17,540 bases of DNA from Desulfobacteraceae bacterium (GCA_030611815.1 JAUWPC010000029.1:1-17540); one strand, 5' to 3'; shown: positions 1 to 7,505, numbered from the stretch's first letter. The notes: a model not told the origin generated them from the letters alone. Numbers and translations: made by a program.

Positions 1-263
1 GAAAGACGATTATAATCGACTTTACGTTCCACATAACAATCCGGATCATCACTCCTCGGTCCTAACTCTTTGCCAAGAAAGACATAAGTGATGCCGTTCC
101 TTTTCAGTTCCTGTTGTAAGTTCTCCCGGTTGAACTGGGGATTGAATCTGCTGTAGGGATCGGACCTAACGTCAGCCACGGCTGTGATTTCATGCCTTGA
201 GAGCAGTTCAATAAATTTGTCAGTTGTATGGGTAGAGTGACCGATTGTGTATAGTTTATCCAT
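1..263 (-). CDS. DUF488 family protein, N-terminal part (3' end outside window)
   Basis: Reading the minus strand from the ATG at 263 gives an open frame to the window edge (about 87 codons). It begins MDKLYTIGHSTHTTDKFIEL and continues with ADVRSDPYSRFNP and YVFLGKELGPRSDDP. The opening YTIGHS, the DVRxxPxSRFNP segment and the LGxELGxR segment are typical of DUF488 proteins, whose biochemical role is not established. The gene starts 13 bp after the recQ stop codon on the same strand. No clear Shine-Dalgarno sequence is visible in that gap, so translation may depend on coupling to recQ. The pairing suggests a shared role in DNA transactions, which is inference. The family call is fairly safe; the C-terminal half cannot be seen. 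Confidence 0.8.
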   Translation of the reverse strand, partial: MDKLYTIGHSTHTTDKFIELLSRHEITAVADVRSDPYSRFNPQFNRENLQQELKRNGITYVFLGKELGPRSDDPDCYVERKVDYNRL

Positions 264-276
264 TCGAATTCTGTGA

Positions 277-3150
277 TTACAAAAGGTTGATAACCCCTGC
301 CACCAGTTTGTAGCAGTAACCCTCGTACGGCTCTCCGATGCTGACAGTAAAATAAACATCTTTCTTATTGATAGGGTATTGGCCTGTCTCTTCACCGAAA
401 TACCTGTTTTCAATCACGGGGTCTGTAACCGGAAGCCAGTACTCCTCCCCGGCGAAACGGAACCTTGAGCGTACCCTTTTTAGCAAATTTGGGCCTTCTT
501 CGACTGTGATAGAGGCCTTATCAGGTTTGATAAAGAGGAGAGATGACCGAACCCTTTCCTTTACAATCTCTTCCGGTATCCTGTCATTCAGTCCGTTAAT
601 GCTGTGATATCCGTTTATCCACAAAGAATCCACATGGTCGCATAGTTTTGGCAGAAGCGAGAGGGAGAGTTGTTGCTTCTGGACCCATCGGCCTTTATCC
701 ACAATATAGTTTTCCGTTTGATAGGAATGAGGGTCGTGCCTTGAGAGCGGAATGGCAATTACATCTAACAATTCAGGGGGCTCCCCATTTTCGTAGATTG
801 TCTCTTTTATGGAGAGCTCACCGGTTTCACAATTGCTCACCGGCCTCACCCAGCTACCGATTTGATCTCCGAGCAGTTCCTTTCCTGCTACACAGCGGCC
901 CGAGTACTTCCGCGAGTTCGCTAAACAAACGATCTCTTTAATAACCAGGTCTGTGGCGGTAGCGCCCGTATGCACATCTCCTGTAAGGCCTTTTCTGCCT
1001 ATATAATAGAGTCGAAGAATTTTCAGCTCTTCATGATCCACCTCACCACCGAGTGAATCAAAAACAGGCTTCAAACGCTCAGTTCCGAACTCCTCAAACC
1101 TGTCAAAAATAAATCGCTTCTGTTCAAGAGAAACCGTCGAAAGGGAGATCATTTCATCTGATTCAATGATGCTATTTCCATCCTGGAAATACCTGAACAG
1201 GTGGTCTAAAACTGTAGCCCTCTTGATACTGAAATCCTCCATTATCCTGCTGAAGGATTGGCCTGCGTTGAAACCCTCTCCAATGATTTCATGCCTCTTT
1301 TTACCTATTGATGGTGGTCTTCTTGTCTTATCCCCTCTGGGACTCTTTGTGCGCTCCTCAATGTGACTAAGACTGCAATATTCCCGGATAATCGGCAAGA
1401 AAACGGAACCGTACTTCTCATGCTTGACCGTTCCAACGCCGTGAATATCCAGGAGACGCGTGTCACTCTGCGGAAAATAGGTCGCCATTTCAACCAGGCT
1501 CTTGTCAGAGAAAATGACATAAGGGGGCACCCCGGATACATCGGCCAACCGCTTTCGTTCCTTTCTCAGGATCTCAAACAGATCCCGATCGTAATCCAGA
1601 TGGACATCTTCTTCTGGGCTTTGATCAACCCTCTCTTCCTGCAGCAGCCCAAAGACATACTCTTCTCCCTTGAGGACTCCCCATGCCTTGGCCGTGAGGC
1701 TCAAACCTCCAAATTCCATGTCCTGAGCCATAAGCCCTTTCTGGATAAACTGTCTGGACAGATGGAACCATTGTTTTTTTGAGAATTCCTCTCCAATCCC
1801 ATAGGTTGAAAGACGCTGATGCCCGAACTTCAGCACCTTCTTTGCCTGGGACCCACGCAACACGTCAATAATGTGGCCGGCCCCAAACCGCTCACCGGTC
1901 CGCTTTGCGCAAGACAGAAATTTTTGGGCGGCAACGGTGATATCTTTCAGATCCTTTTCTTTTATCAGGCAGTTATCACACATACTGCAATTTTTTCCGG
2001 GATACTCTTCCCCAAAATAGCGCAGAAGGGGGATGCGGCGACAGGCTTCGGTTTCTAAAAACCCTACCAGTGCATTGAGATGGATATTTGCCACACGCTG
2101 CTCATGGGCCTCTTTCTGATTGATGAAATACTTAATCTTCTGGATATCCCCGTAGCTGAACAGCAACAGGCAATCTGCCGGGAGCCCATCCCGCCCTGCC
2201 CTGCCGATTTCCTGGTAATAGCCTTCGATGTTTTTGGGCATATCATAATGAACAACAAAGCGGACATTCGGTTTGTCAATCCCCATGCCAAAGGCGATGG
2301 TCGCCACCATAATCTGCACATCATCCTTGATGAACAACTCCTGGCTCTGGTTTCGATCCCTGTCGGACATGCCGGCATGATAGGGCCTGACAGAAAACCC
2401 CCTTGTTTCAAGCGCCCCATAAAGCTCATCCACCTGCCGGCGCGAGAAACAGTAGATAATCCCGGACTGCTTCGGGAACCCTTCAATAAAGTGAACTGTT
2501 TGTTCAAAAGGCTCATTTTTGAAGACCACCCGGATAAGGAGATTTTCTCTGTCAAAACTGGCCAAAAATTCGTCTGCGGCCTTGAACCGGAGACTATTCT
2601 TGATGTCTTCCCTCACCCTGGGAGTTGCCGTGGCTGTCAGTGCAATGCATACAGCATCGGGAAAACGCTCTCTGACCTCAACCAATTGCCGATATTCCGG
2701 ACGGAAATCATGGCCCCACTCGGAAATACAGTGGGCTTCATCAATGGTGAGGCAGTCTATGGTCAGCGAGGAGAGCAGGCTCTGCATATTCGGCCTTAAC
2801 AGGGCCTCCGGCGCCATGTATAGCAGTTTAATTTTTCCCTGCTTTACCTTTTCCACATTGCGTCGGTATTGCTCAAGGCTTAACGAGCTGTTCAAAACCG
2901 CGGCAGGAACGCCCATTTGGATTAACTGTTCAACTTGATCCTTCATCAACGAGATCAAGGGGGAAACAACAATGGTCAACCCTGGAAAAATCAAGGCGGG
3001 TATCTGGTAACACAAAGACTTCCCACCGCCCGTCGGCATGATGACAAGACTATCCTTCTTTCCCAGGACACTTTCAATAATATCTGCCTGAAGCGGCCTG
3101 AATTCATCAAACCCAAATACGCTCTTGAGAATCTCTCTTGACCTACTCAT
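277..3150 (-). CDS. recQ: RecQ-family ATP-dependent DNA helicase with extra C-terminal domain
   Basis: This is a 3'-5' superfamily 2 DNA helicase of 957 residues, far longer than typical bacterial RecQ (about 600). The RecQ part is complete. It has the Q-motif region FGFDEFRPLQ (12-21), Walker A PTGGGKS (39-45), DEAH (137-140), TATATP (172-177) and the QEIGRAGRDG motif (313-322). The zinc-binding cysteines are C370, C388, C391 and C394, followed by an RQC winged helix (about 404-510) and an HRDC domain (about 517-595). Residues 612-710 look like the HTH_40-type extension of some RecQ proteins. Residues about 735-957 form a further domain with VCLANSRKYSGRCVAGKEL and GSWVRPVS, resembling the dual-OB (DuOB) type; this assignment is from memory and less certain. 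The ATG at 3150 follows AAGGGAG at a good distance. A DUF488 gene follows 13 bp downstream, suggesting a two-gene operon for DNA repair or genome defence. Confidence 0.93.
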   Translation of the reverse strand: MSRSREILKSVFGFDEFRPLQADIIESVLGKKDSLVIMPTGGGKSLCYQIPALIFPGLTIVVSPLISLMKDQVEQLIQMGVPAAVLNSSLSLEQYRRNVEKVKQGKIKLLYMAPEALLRPNMQSLLSSLTIDCLTIDEAHCISEWGHDFRPEYRQLVEVRERFPDAVCIALTATATPRVREDIKNSLRFKAADEFLASFDRENLLIRVVFKNEPFEQTVHFIEGFPKQSGIIYCFSRRQVDELYGALETRGFSVRPYHAGMSDRDRNQSQELFIKDDVQIMVATIAFGMGIDKPNVRFVVHYDMPKNIEGYYQEIGRAGRDGLPADCLLLFSYGDIQKIKYFINQKEAHEQRVANIHLNALVGFLETEACRRIPLLRYFGEEYPGKNCSMCDNCLIKEKDLKDITVAAQKFLSCAKRTGERFGAGHIIDVLRGSQAKKVLKFGHQRLSTYGIGEEFSKKQWFHLSRQFIQKGLMAQDMEFGGLSLTAKAWGVLKGEEYVFGLLQEERVDQSPEEDVHLDYDRDLFEILRKERKRLADVSGVPPYVIFSDKSLVEMATYFPQSDTRLLDIHGVGTVKHEKYGSVFLPIIREYCSLSHIEERTKSPRGDKTRRPPSIGKKRHEIIGEGFNAGQSFSRIMEDFSIKRATVLDHLFRYFQDGNSIIESDEMISLSTVSLEQKRFIFDRFEEFGTERLKPVFDSLGGEVDHEELKILRLYYIGRKGLTGDVHTGATATDLVIKEIVCLANSRKYSGRCVAGKELLGDQIGSWVRPVSNCETGELSIKETIYENGEPPELLDVIAIPLSRHDPHSYQTENYIVDKGRWVQKQQLSLSLLPKLCDHVDSLWINGYHSINGLNDRIPEEIVKERVRSSLLFIKPDKASITVEEGPNLLKRVRSRFRFAGEEYWLPVTDPVIENRYFGEETGQYPINKKDVYFTVSIGEPYEGYCYKLVAGVINLL

Positions 3151-3559
3151 CGTGTGCTCCCTTGTTCCTCAGGAAAAACTTCCTCTTAGCCCCTTTCATA
3201 TTCCAATCCGGCATCTATCAGGCGACTTACGCCACTCTCTTATATGGGAGCTTGGTTTGATAACCGCGCGTAATCTTGCCATACTGACAAAGCTTTTTCA
3301 ATACAACAAGCAAAAAAGGGGAAACACATAATCTCTTTTACAACCTAACCTTCAGGGACCTTTGGGCAGGAGATTATCATGGTTGACCGGCAGAGTGAAG
3401 TCGTGGGCATTATTCGTATCACGATCTGCAAGATGCTTTTGAGAAACGATAATCGAGTCAAATCTTGCTTTCACCCACGATTTCAATTTGTCTTGACATC
3501 TATACCGATAATATATATAATTAATCATATTTTTTATTCATACTAAGGAGGCTTATAAA
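3151..3559. other. Intergenic region between recQ and the toxin-antitoxin pair
   Basis: This is the 409-bp divergent gap between recQ and the antitoxin gene. The right end carries the toxin-antitoxin promoter and ribosome site. I saw no convincing consensus promoter for recQ. A 55-codon frame at 3379-3546 has AGGAG six bases before its ATG, but it runs through the promoter, becomes low-complexity Ile/Tyr-rich at its end and resembles nothing I recognise. I regard it as chance or a decayed remnant. Confidence 0.5.
3493..3521 (+). promoter_or_regulatory. Perfect-consensus sigma-70 promoter of the toxin-antitoxin operon
   Basis: TTGACA at 3493-3498 and TATAAT at 3516-3521 are separated by exactly 17 bp. 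Both hexamers match consensus fully. The -10 region lies in an AT-rich, partly self-complementary stretch (about 3508-3535) where a ribbon-helix-helix antitoxin could bind and autorepress; that is inference. The start would fall near 3528. The AAGGAGG at 3545-3551 then places the ribosome 8 bases before the antitoxin ATG. Confidence 0.8.
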
Positions 3560-3820
3560 ATGGGGGTACAGAAGATTGCCATAACCGTTCCACCTCTCTT
3601 CCTAAAAAGACTGGACCAATGGGCAAAAAAAACGATGCGGACACGAAGCCGGTTTATCGTGGAAGAGATGGATAAGAGATTAAAAATACTTGAGGATGAA
3701 GAAATCACGCGAATATACGATAAAGCATATGGTGATGCCGAGTCATTATCTCAGGGGAGGCGCCTCGCTGAAGAGATGTTTAACATCAGCGCTATTCATG
3801 GATCGGAGGAAAAATGGTAA
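3560..3820 (+). CDS. Ribbon-helix-helix antitoxin of a MazEF-like pair
   Basis: This 86-residue protein starts MGVQKIAITVPPLFLKRLDQ and continues with SRSRFIVEEM-type spacing (residues 28-37). A short beta strand is followed by two helices with a turn containing RTRSRF. This is the usual CopG/MetJ-like ribbon-helix-helix DNA-binding fold. The C-terminal half (about 40-86) is charged and probably the flexible segment that wraps and blocks the toxin. The strong AAGGAGG site eight bases before the ATG and the 7-bp overlap with the toxin gene fit the standard antitoxin-first arrangement. Autorepression at the upstream consensus promoter is expected from the family but not shown here. Confidence 0.85.
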   Translation: MGVQKIAITVPPLFLKRLDQWAKKTMRTRSRFIVEEMDKRLKILEDEEITRIYDKAYGDAESLSQGRRLAEEMFNISAIHGSEEKW

Positions 3821-4158
3821 TCTCCCAGGGTGATGTTTTTTGGGCACAACTTTCCCGGACAAAAGGATCTGAGCCGGAAAACACGAGACCGGTGGTAATA
3901 ATCCAGAGAGACGCCATCAATCGAAGCCGCTTTAATACAGCTTTGGTTGTCCCTTTGACTAAACAAACAAAACATAGTCACATCCCCGGCAATGTCATGC
4001 TCAAGAAAGGCGAAGCAAATCTTCCGAGACCAAGCCTGGCAAGGGGAACACACGTCATGGTTATTGATAAAAGCCGACTGAAGGAAAAAATCGGCTCTCT
4101 GTCAAGGAAAAGAATAGACGAAATCATCGATCATGTTATATGGGTAATGCGTGGATAA
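3814..4158 (+). CDS. Type II toxin, PemK/MazF family endoribonuclease
   Basis: This 114-residue protein has the usual length of MazF/PemK toxins, which cleave mRNA at short sequence motifs. Visible family features are the opening QGDVFWAQL (5-13), the GSE...RPVVIIQRD segment with conserved Arg25-Pro26 (18-33), and VVPLTKQ with Thr49 (45-51), the residue normally near the active site. The gene overlaps the antitoxin by seven bases (ATGGTAA at 3814-3820). Its Shine-Dalgarno sequence GGAGGA (3805-3810) lies inside the antitoxin coding region, so the two are translationally linked with antitoxin made first. No truncation is seen, so the toxin is probably functional. Confidence 0.92.
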   Translation: MVISQGDVFWAQLSRTKGSEPENTRPVVIIQRDAINRSRFNTALVVPLTKQTKHSHIPGNVMLKKGEANLPRPSLARGTHVMVIDKSRLKEKIGSLSRKRIDEIIDHVIWVMRG

Positions 4159-4194
4159 CTGCGAGCGTTAAACGATATCGACCTGTGTTTATGT

Positions 4195-4233
4195 CTCCTG
4201 CCATATCGCTCTTGCAGAAAAGATGGTCAGGAG
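4195..4233. repeat. Hairpin downstream of the toxin gene
   Basis: CTCCTGCCAT at 4195-4204 pairs with ATGGTCAGGAG at 4223-4233, giving ten base pairs with one bulge and an 18-base loop. It lies between the toxin stop codon and the nitroreductase gene. No U-run follows, so it is not a classic intrinsic terminator. It may attenuate read-through or stabilise the toxin-antitoxin mRNA. Confidence 0.35.
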
Positions 4234-4304
4234 TAACTCAGTATCGTCAATTAACCTTTCAACTATTCGACCACTTAATGAGGTCTGAAGAAAGGAGTTT
4301 TTTT

Positions 4305-4844
4305 ATGTTTTTTTCTCTCATCCGAAACCGCCGGAGCATTCGAAGATATGAAAAAAAACCGGTGGAAACTGAAAAACTGGAGATGCTGGTTGATGCGGCC
4401 CTTCTCTCCCCCTCCTCCATGGGGTCCAACCCGTGGGTGTTTATCATTATTACCGACCGAACGGTGCTGGAAAAGCTTTCAAAGGCCAAACCCCATGGCG
4501 CCACATTTCTAAAGGACGCGCCATTAGCCATGGTGGTCTGTGCGGATCCTGCAAAAAGCAGTGTATGGATTGAAGATGCATCCATTGCCTCCATCTTCAT
4601 CCATCTGGCAGCCGAATCTATGGGCCTCGGAAGCTGCTGGATACAGATCAGAGAAAGGATGCACAGCGACGTCAAGCCTTCGGATGACTATATATCTGAG
4701 ATTCTTGACATTCCGAAGCACCTAAAAGTGGAGGCCATGATCGCCATCGGTTATCCCGATCAAAAAAAGCCGCCTCGAAGCAAAAAAGACCTGCAATATG
4801 AAAAGGTGTTTTATGGTGCCTATGGGAAGCCTTACCTCGGATAG
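4305..4844 (+). CDS. Nitroreductase family flavoprotein
   Basis: This 179-residue member of the FMN-dependent nitroreductase superfamily probably uses NAD(P)H to reduce nitro, quinone or related substrates in the cytoplasm. The substrate cannot be told from sequence. Visible features are the FMN-phosphate-binding start RNRRSIRRYEKKPV (7-20), LLSPSSMGSNPWVFIIIT (33-50), the GLGSCWIQ segment (107-114) and the closing IAIGYP (146-151). The frame opens further upstream at 4140, but the ATG at 4305 is preferred. It has AAGGAG (4292-4297) seven bases upstream, and the family motif begins within ten residues, whereas the upstream 55 codons look like nothing. The gene stands alone, 146 bp after the toxin gene and followed by a palindromic repeat. 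Confidence 0.9.
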   Translation: MFFSLIRNRRSIRRYEKKPVETEKLEMLVDAALLSPSSMGSNPWVFIIITDRTVLEKLSKAKPHGATFLKDAPLAMVVCADPAKSSVWIEDASIASIFIHLAAESMGLGSCWIQIRERMHSDVKPSDDYISEILDIPKHLKVEAMIAIGYPDQKKPPRSKKDLQYEKVFYGAYGKPYLG

Positions 4845-4853
4845 CCCCATGAA

Positions 4854-4989
4854 ACCTTTGCAAAACGCCCCCTTTTGCCCGATTTCTGCGTTAGGCTCAG
4901 ATTTTAATCCTCGAAATACTCAATGTATTCCTGTGGTTAAAATATTCGCCTTCCTTGAACTCGAACAAAATTGAGCATTTTTCAAAGGT
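4854..4989. repeat. 136-bp MITE-like palindromic intergenic element
   Basis: The element starts ACCTTTGCAAAA (4854) and ends TTTTTCAAAGGT (4989), so the ends are inverted repeats: ACCTTTGCAAAACG against ACCTTTGAAAAATG. The interior is also imperfectly self-complementary. An AGGC....ATTTTAA..C....AATAC block on the left (about 4893-4919) matches the reverse complement of the right half (about 4929-4957). The whole element could fold into one long hairpin around CTCAATG. It has no coding capacity and begins nine bases after the nitroreductase stop codon. This is the layout of a non-autonomous miniature element or large REP-like sequence. I saw no second copy in this window. Confidence 0.65.
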
Positions 4990-5049
4990 CACCCCATATG
5001 ATTTCCACAGGTCTATCCAGGGCAGAGCGATTGTTGAAAATGGGGAAAT

Positions 5050-5076
5050 TCAGGTGGGTGGAATTCCACCCCCTGA
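5050..5076 (-). terminator. Hairpin just past the STAS gene, possible terminator
   Basis: TCAGGTGGGTGGAA pairs with TTCCACCCCCTGA with one bulged base, giving a strong GC-rich stem centred on the palindrome GGTGGAATTCCACC. It starts nine bases downstream of the minus-strand stop codon at 5086. The following bases on that strand are only moderately U-rich, so termination is plausible but not certain. Confidence 0.4.
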
Positions 5077-5085
5077 GAATCCTCT

Positions 5086-5466
5086 TTAACTGCGGACAAA
5101 TTCCCATGCCTTGTCTATATCCGCCACATTAAAATATTTCTCAATGAGTTCCTCCTTCTTCTTTCCGAACAGCTTGTTGTCCAATTCAACAAGGACCTTT
5201 TCCAGCTTACTGTCTCCTACAACCGCGAGGTGACGCATTTGGTCCATATGCTTCAGTGCATACTTGGAGTCCTCTATGAAGGCACTTACATGAATCTTCC
5301 CCAAGTTCAGATTGTCAATCTTGAACAGAAGATTTAAACGCTCATGTCCTTCGGCAACCTTGCCCTCAAATATCTTTTCCAGTTCTTCCACATCCTTCTT
5401 TGTGTACTCACCGCTAATCTCAACACCCACCACATTGCCTTCGCTTCCGTCTAATATCTGAAACAT
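5086..5466 (-). CDS. SpoIIAA-like (STAS fold) protein
   Basis: This 126-residue protein starts MFQILDGSEGNVVGVEISGE and continues with YTKKDVEELEKIF and FKIDNLNLGKIHVSAF. The pattern VVGVEISGEYTKKDVEEL and the late LAVVGDSKLEKVLVEL with a C-terminal helix ending WEFVRS match the SpoIIAA-like family (PF11964-type), a STAS relative of unknown function. This family lacks the classic DSSG phosphorylation loop, and I see none here. A strong AAAGGAGG site precedes the ATG, and a near-consensus promoter lies 47 bp upstream. The gene is monocistronic. A role in membrane or stress-related signalling is often supposed but not supported by this sequence. Confidence 0.75.
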   Translation of the reverse strand: MFQILDGSEGNVVGVEISGEYTKKDVEELEKIFEGKVAEGHERLNLLFKIDNLNLGKIHVSAFIEDSKYALKHMDQMRHLAVVGDSKLEKVLVELDNKLFGKKKEELIEKYFNVADIDKAWEFVRS

Positions 5467-5512
5467 TTTATCCTCCTTTCAAAAAATTTATTTTAGGGCA
5501 AAATGAGTGAAA

Positions 5513-5541
5513 AGTATAGCGAAATCAAATCAGTGAGTCAA
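5513..5541 (-). promoter_or_regulatory. Sigma-70 promoter of the SpoIIAA-like gene
   Basis: On the minus strand, TTGACT (5541-5536) and TATACT (5518-5513) are 17 bp apart, each one mismatch from consensus. Transcription would start near 5506, giving a leader of about 40 bases with the AAAGGAGG ribosome site. Confidence 0.75.
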
Positions 5542-5590
5542 ATACAAACCTGAATCAGATATGGATTTTTGCAGGGAGAGGTGACGCCTC

Positions 5591-5633
5591 TTCGGCTTTT
5601 GAGTATATAAACCCAGAACATGATCCATTCCAT
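5591..5633 (-). pseudogene. Truncated 5' end of a GIY-YIG nuclease gene
   Basis: From the ATG at 5633 the minus strand reads MEWIMFWVYILKSR, closely matching MEWILPFWVYILQSR at the start of the complete nuclease gene ending at 13245. Nucleotide similarity stops at about 5591, after which the frame runs on into unrelated sequence. Only about 14 codons remain, so this is a gene fragment. It belongs to a 112-bp partial copy of the tRNA/GIY-YIG cassette and shares a hairpin with it. Confidence 0.75.
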
Positions 5634-5637
5634 ACAA

Positions 5638-5670
5638 ATAAGGCCCAGCCTGAGAAAGACTGAGCCTTGA
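5638..5670 (-). repeat. Second copy of the tRNA-Asn downstream hairpin
   Basis: AAGGCCCAGCC, a short loop and GACTGAGCCTT form a stem nearly identical to the one at 13252-13279, with one changed base that leaves a C-A mismatch. It lies between the tRNA 3' fragment and the nuclease fragment in the same order and spacing as in the intact locus. Confidence 0.7.
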
Positions 5671-5675
5671 TTTAC

Positions 5676-5702
5676 TGGCTCCCCGGGACGGACTTGAACC
5701 GC
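5676..5702 (-). pseudogene. 3' fragment of a tRNA-Asn
   Basis: These 27 bases equal the 3' end of the intact tRNA-Asn (13288-13314) with one change, including the CCA end, acceptor 3' strand and most of the T arm. Similarity stops abruptly at 5702. No anticodon or D arm follows. It is a remnant, either of the cassette duplication or of an attachment-site event. Confidence 0.75.
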
Positions 5703-5869
5703 AGGTCCATTAATTTCAATATCTTACAACCCAAAACTATACCAAAAAAAGACACAAAACAACAAAAAAATCAAGACCGGATAACAATAGAATGTATTGA
5801 CCGCTACCCGTCTCGGCTGGGCTCACTGGTAGTCTCCGCTCGCAACGATAGGCCGTGTCTAATAGGTCT
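5703..5869. other. Gap with abrupt change of base composition
   Basis: The first part (5703-5790) is A-rich with runs of A. From about 5800 the sequence becomes GC-rich and stays so through the sigma-54 regulator. No gene or clear terminator is seen. The change directly beside a broken tRNA end makes this a possible junction of acquired DNA. Confidence 0.45.
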
Positions 5870-7453
5870 TCAGGCCGTCGGCCGCCGAATCCCGAGTTTT
5901 TTCATTCGCGACTGCAACGTGGTTCGTTTGAGTCCGAGACGTTCGGCTGCGCCGTCTTTTCCACGGACTTTCCAGCCGCAATCCTCCAGCACTCTTATGA
6001 TGTGTGCGCGCTGAGCGTCTTCGAGGTTTTCGCTCTGTTGCTCGCGGGTCCCGCCGGAAATACGCGTGGTTCTGTGGTACCCTGGGAAGGCCTCGTCCAG
6101 TTGGAGCCTCGCGCCCTGGGAGAGTATCATGGCGCGCTCGACCACATTGCGGAGCTCCCGAACATTACCCGGCCAATCATATGAGGTCAGGGCATCCATC
6201 GCCTGTGGGGAAACTGCTTCGATCGTCTTCCCGAGGCGGGTTTGCAGATTTGTAATGAAGAACCAGACGAGTAGAGGAATATCACTGCGACGTTCGCGAA
6301 GCGAGGGAATTCGGATCGGAAAGACGCCCAATCGGTAGTACAGATCAGCGCGGAACCCACCCTGCTCGATCATCGGGCCCAGGTCCCGGTTGGTCGCCGC
6401 GATGACCCGCGTGTCCACGGTCCTTGTGGTTGATGACCCGAGCCGCTCGAACTCGTAATCCTGCAGAATCCGGAGAAGTTTGGCCTGGAGTTCAAGGGGC
6501 AGGTCGCCGATCTCGTCGAGGAAGATGGTGCCCCCGTCTGCCAGTTCAAAGCGGCCGATCTTCCGAGCTACAGCGCCAGTGAAGGCACCCTTTTCATGTC
6601 CGAACAACTCGCTCTCGATGAGTGTGGCAGGAAGCGCTGCACAGTTTACGGTGACCAGGGGACGATCTTTGCGCCCGCTCTTCTGGTGAATCCGGCGGGC
6701 GATGAGACCCTTACCGGTTCCAGTCTCGCCCAGTATGAGTACGGTCGAGTCCGTGGGTCCCACCTGGTCCACTTGATGTAGGACGATTTTGAACGTGTGG
6801 CTCTTACCGATGAGATCACTGTCTTCGAAAGAGGTTCTGATTTCCTCCCGCAATGTTAGGTTTTCGGCTTCGAGGTGATCCTTCAGTCTCCGGATCTCGT
6901 CGTGGGAGCGCTGCAGTGCGAGATCCGCGCGCCGGCGGTGCAGGGCGTTATAAAGAACCTCACCGACAACACCGAGACGTTCGACGATGTCATCCGGCCA
7001 GACCTTGGGATTCGTAGAGGAAATCGCCATCCCCTCAACATGAGATCCCAAATCACGATGCACCCAGAAGACCGCCGCCACGACGCCCATCCGTCGAGTG
7101 TGCTCCCGATACTGTGGAAATTCATCGAGATCCTCGAGACGACTGTAAACGAACGAGCCCTTTCGACAAAATTGGGCAGCCATCTTCGGCCCGGGAGGGG
7201 GATCGACTGCCAAGCTCTTGTCCCTCGGAGGTAATCGGCCCCACACACGAAGCGCGGGCGTGAGATTCCCCGACTTTGAAATCCCTCCCAACGAGACGCT
7301 CTCCACCCCGAAATGTTCTCCCATACGCGCCAGGCAGTCATCCACCGCCGAGTCGATTTCCTCGCCCCGGGCACCGACGAGCCGCGTTGTAACCTTCTGG
7401 ATCAACCGGTAAAAGCGCGAGGACTCGCTGAGTTCTTTCGTTTGTTTTTTCAT
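5870..7453 (-). CDS. Sigma-54-dependent transcriptional activator (GAF, AAA+, Fis-type HTH)
   Basis: This 527-residue bacterial enhancer-binding protein opens promoters held by sigma-54 RNA polymerase. The N-terminal part (about 14-175) looks like a GAF sensor, linked by a coiled coil (about 177-210). The AAA+ core has Walker A GETGTGKG (242-249), the sigma-54-contacting GAFTGA loop (289-294), Walker B TIFLDEIG (309-316) and WPGNVRELRN (427-436). The end (about 477-523) is a Fis-type helix-turn-helix, GAAERLGLKRTTLQSRMKKLGI. There is no receiver domain, so control is probably by a small ligand at the GAF domain. An upstream TTG (7516) is possible, but the ATG at 7453 is preferred because putative operator boxes occupy 7475-7505. 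It is divergent from the STAS/arylsulfatase cluster, which has a sigma-54-type promoter. Confidence 0.93.
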   Translation of the reverse strand: MKKQTKELSESSRFYRLIQKVTTRLVGARGEEIDSAVDDCLARMGEHFGVESVSLGGISKSGNLTPALRVWGRLPPRDKSLAVDPPPGPKMAAQFCRKGSFVYSRLEDLDEFPQYREHTRRMGVVAAVFWVHRDLGSHVEGMAISSTNPKVWPDDIVERLGVVGEVLYNALHRRRADLALQRSHDEIRRLKDHLEAENLTLREEIRTSFEDSDLIGKSHTFKIVLHQVDQVGPTDSTVLILGETGTGKGLIARRIHQKSGRKDRPLVTVNCAALPATLIESELFGHEKGAFTGAVARKIGRFELADGGTIFLDEIGDLPLELQAKLLRILQDYEFERLGSSTTRTVDTRVIAATNRDLGPMIEQGGFRADLYYRLGVFPIRIPSLRERRSDIPLLVWFFITNLQTRLGKTIEAVSPQAMDALTSYDWPGNVRELRNVVERAMILSQGARLQLDEAFPGYHRTTRISGGTREQQSENLEDAQRAHIIRVLEDCGWKVRGKDGAAERLGLKRTTLQSRMKKLGIRRPTA

Positions 7454-7474
7454 GTTTGAGAGTGTGGACGATGT

Positions 7475-7505
7475 TGGCCGAAATGTCAACTGAAATGGCC
7501 GAAAT
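7475..7505. repeat. Two direct repeat boxes, candidate activator binding sites
   Basis: TGGCCGAAAT occurs at 7475-7484 and 7496-7505, 21 bp apart (two helical turns). A related TCGGCCGG follows at 7517-7524. They lie about 115-145 bp upstream of the sigma-54-type promoter, a normal distance for enhancer sites, and just upstream of the activator's own ATG. They may serve both activation and autoregulation. Binding is inferred. Confidence 0.5.

Noticed and set aside
3379..3546. 55-codon frame with AGGAG before its ATG, upstream of the antitoxin
   Set aside because: It runs through a perfect promoter, ends in low-complexity Ile/Tyr residues and resembles no family I know.
4140..4304. Upstream 55-codon extension of the nitroreductase frame
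   Set aside because: The ATG at 4305 has a good ribosome site and the family motif begins right after it; the extension has no family similarity.
4990..5085. Short frame containing GRAIVENGEIQV, reminiscent of small antitoxin starts
   Set aside because: It lacks a start codon in frame and ends after a few more codons; at best a tiny remnant.
5667..6014. 115-codon plus-strand frame opposite the tRNA fragment and activator end
   Set aside because: It is a shadow of the tRNA fragment and of the activator gene on the other strand.
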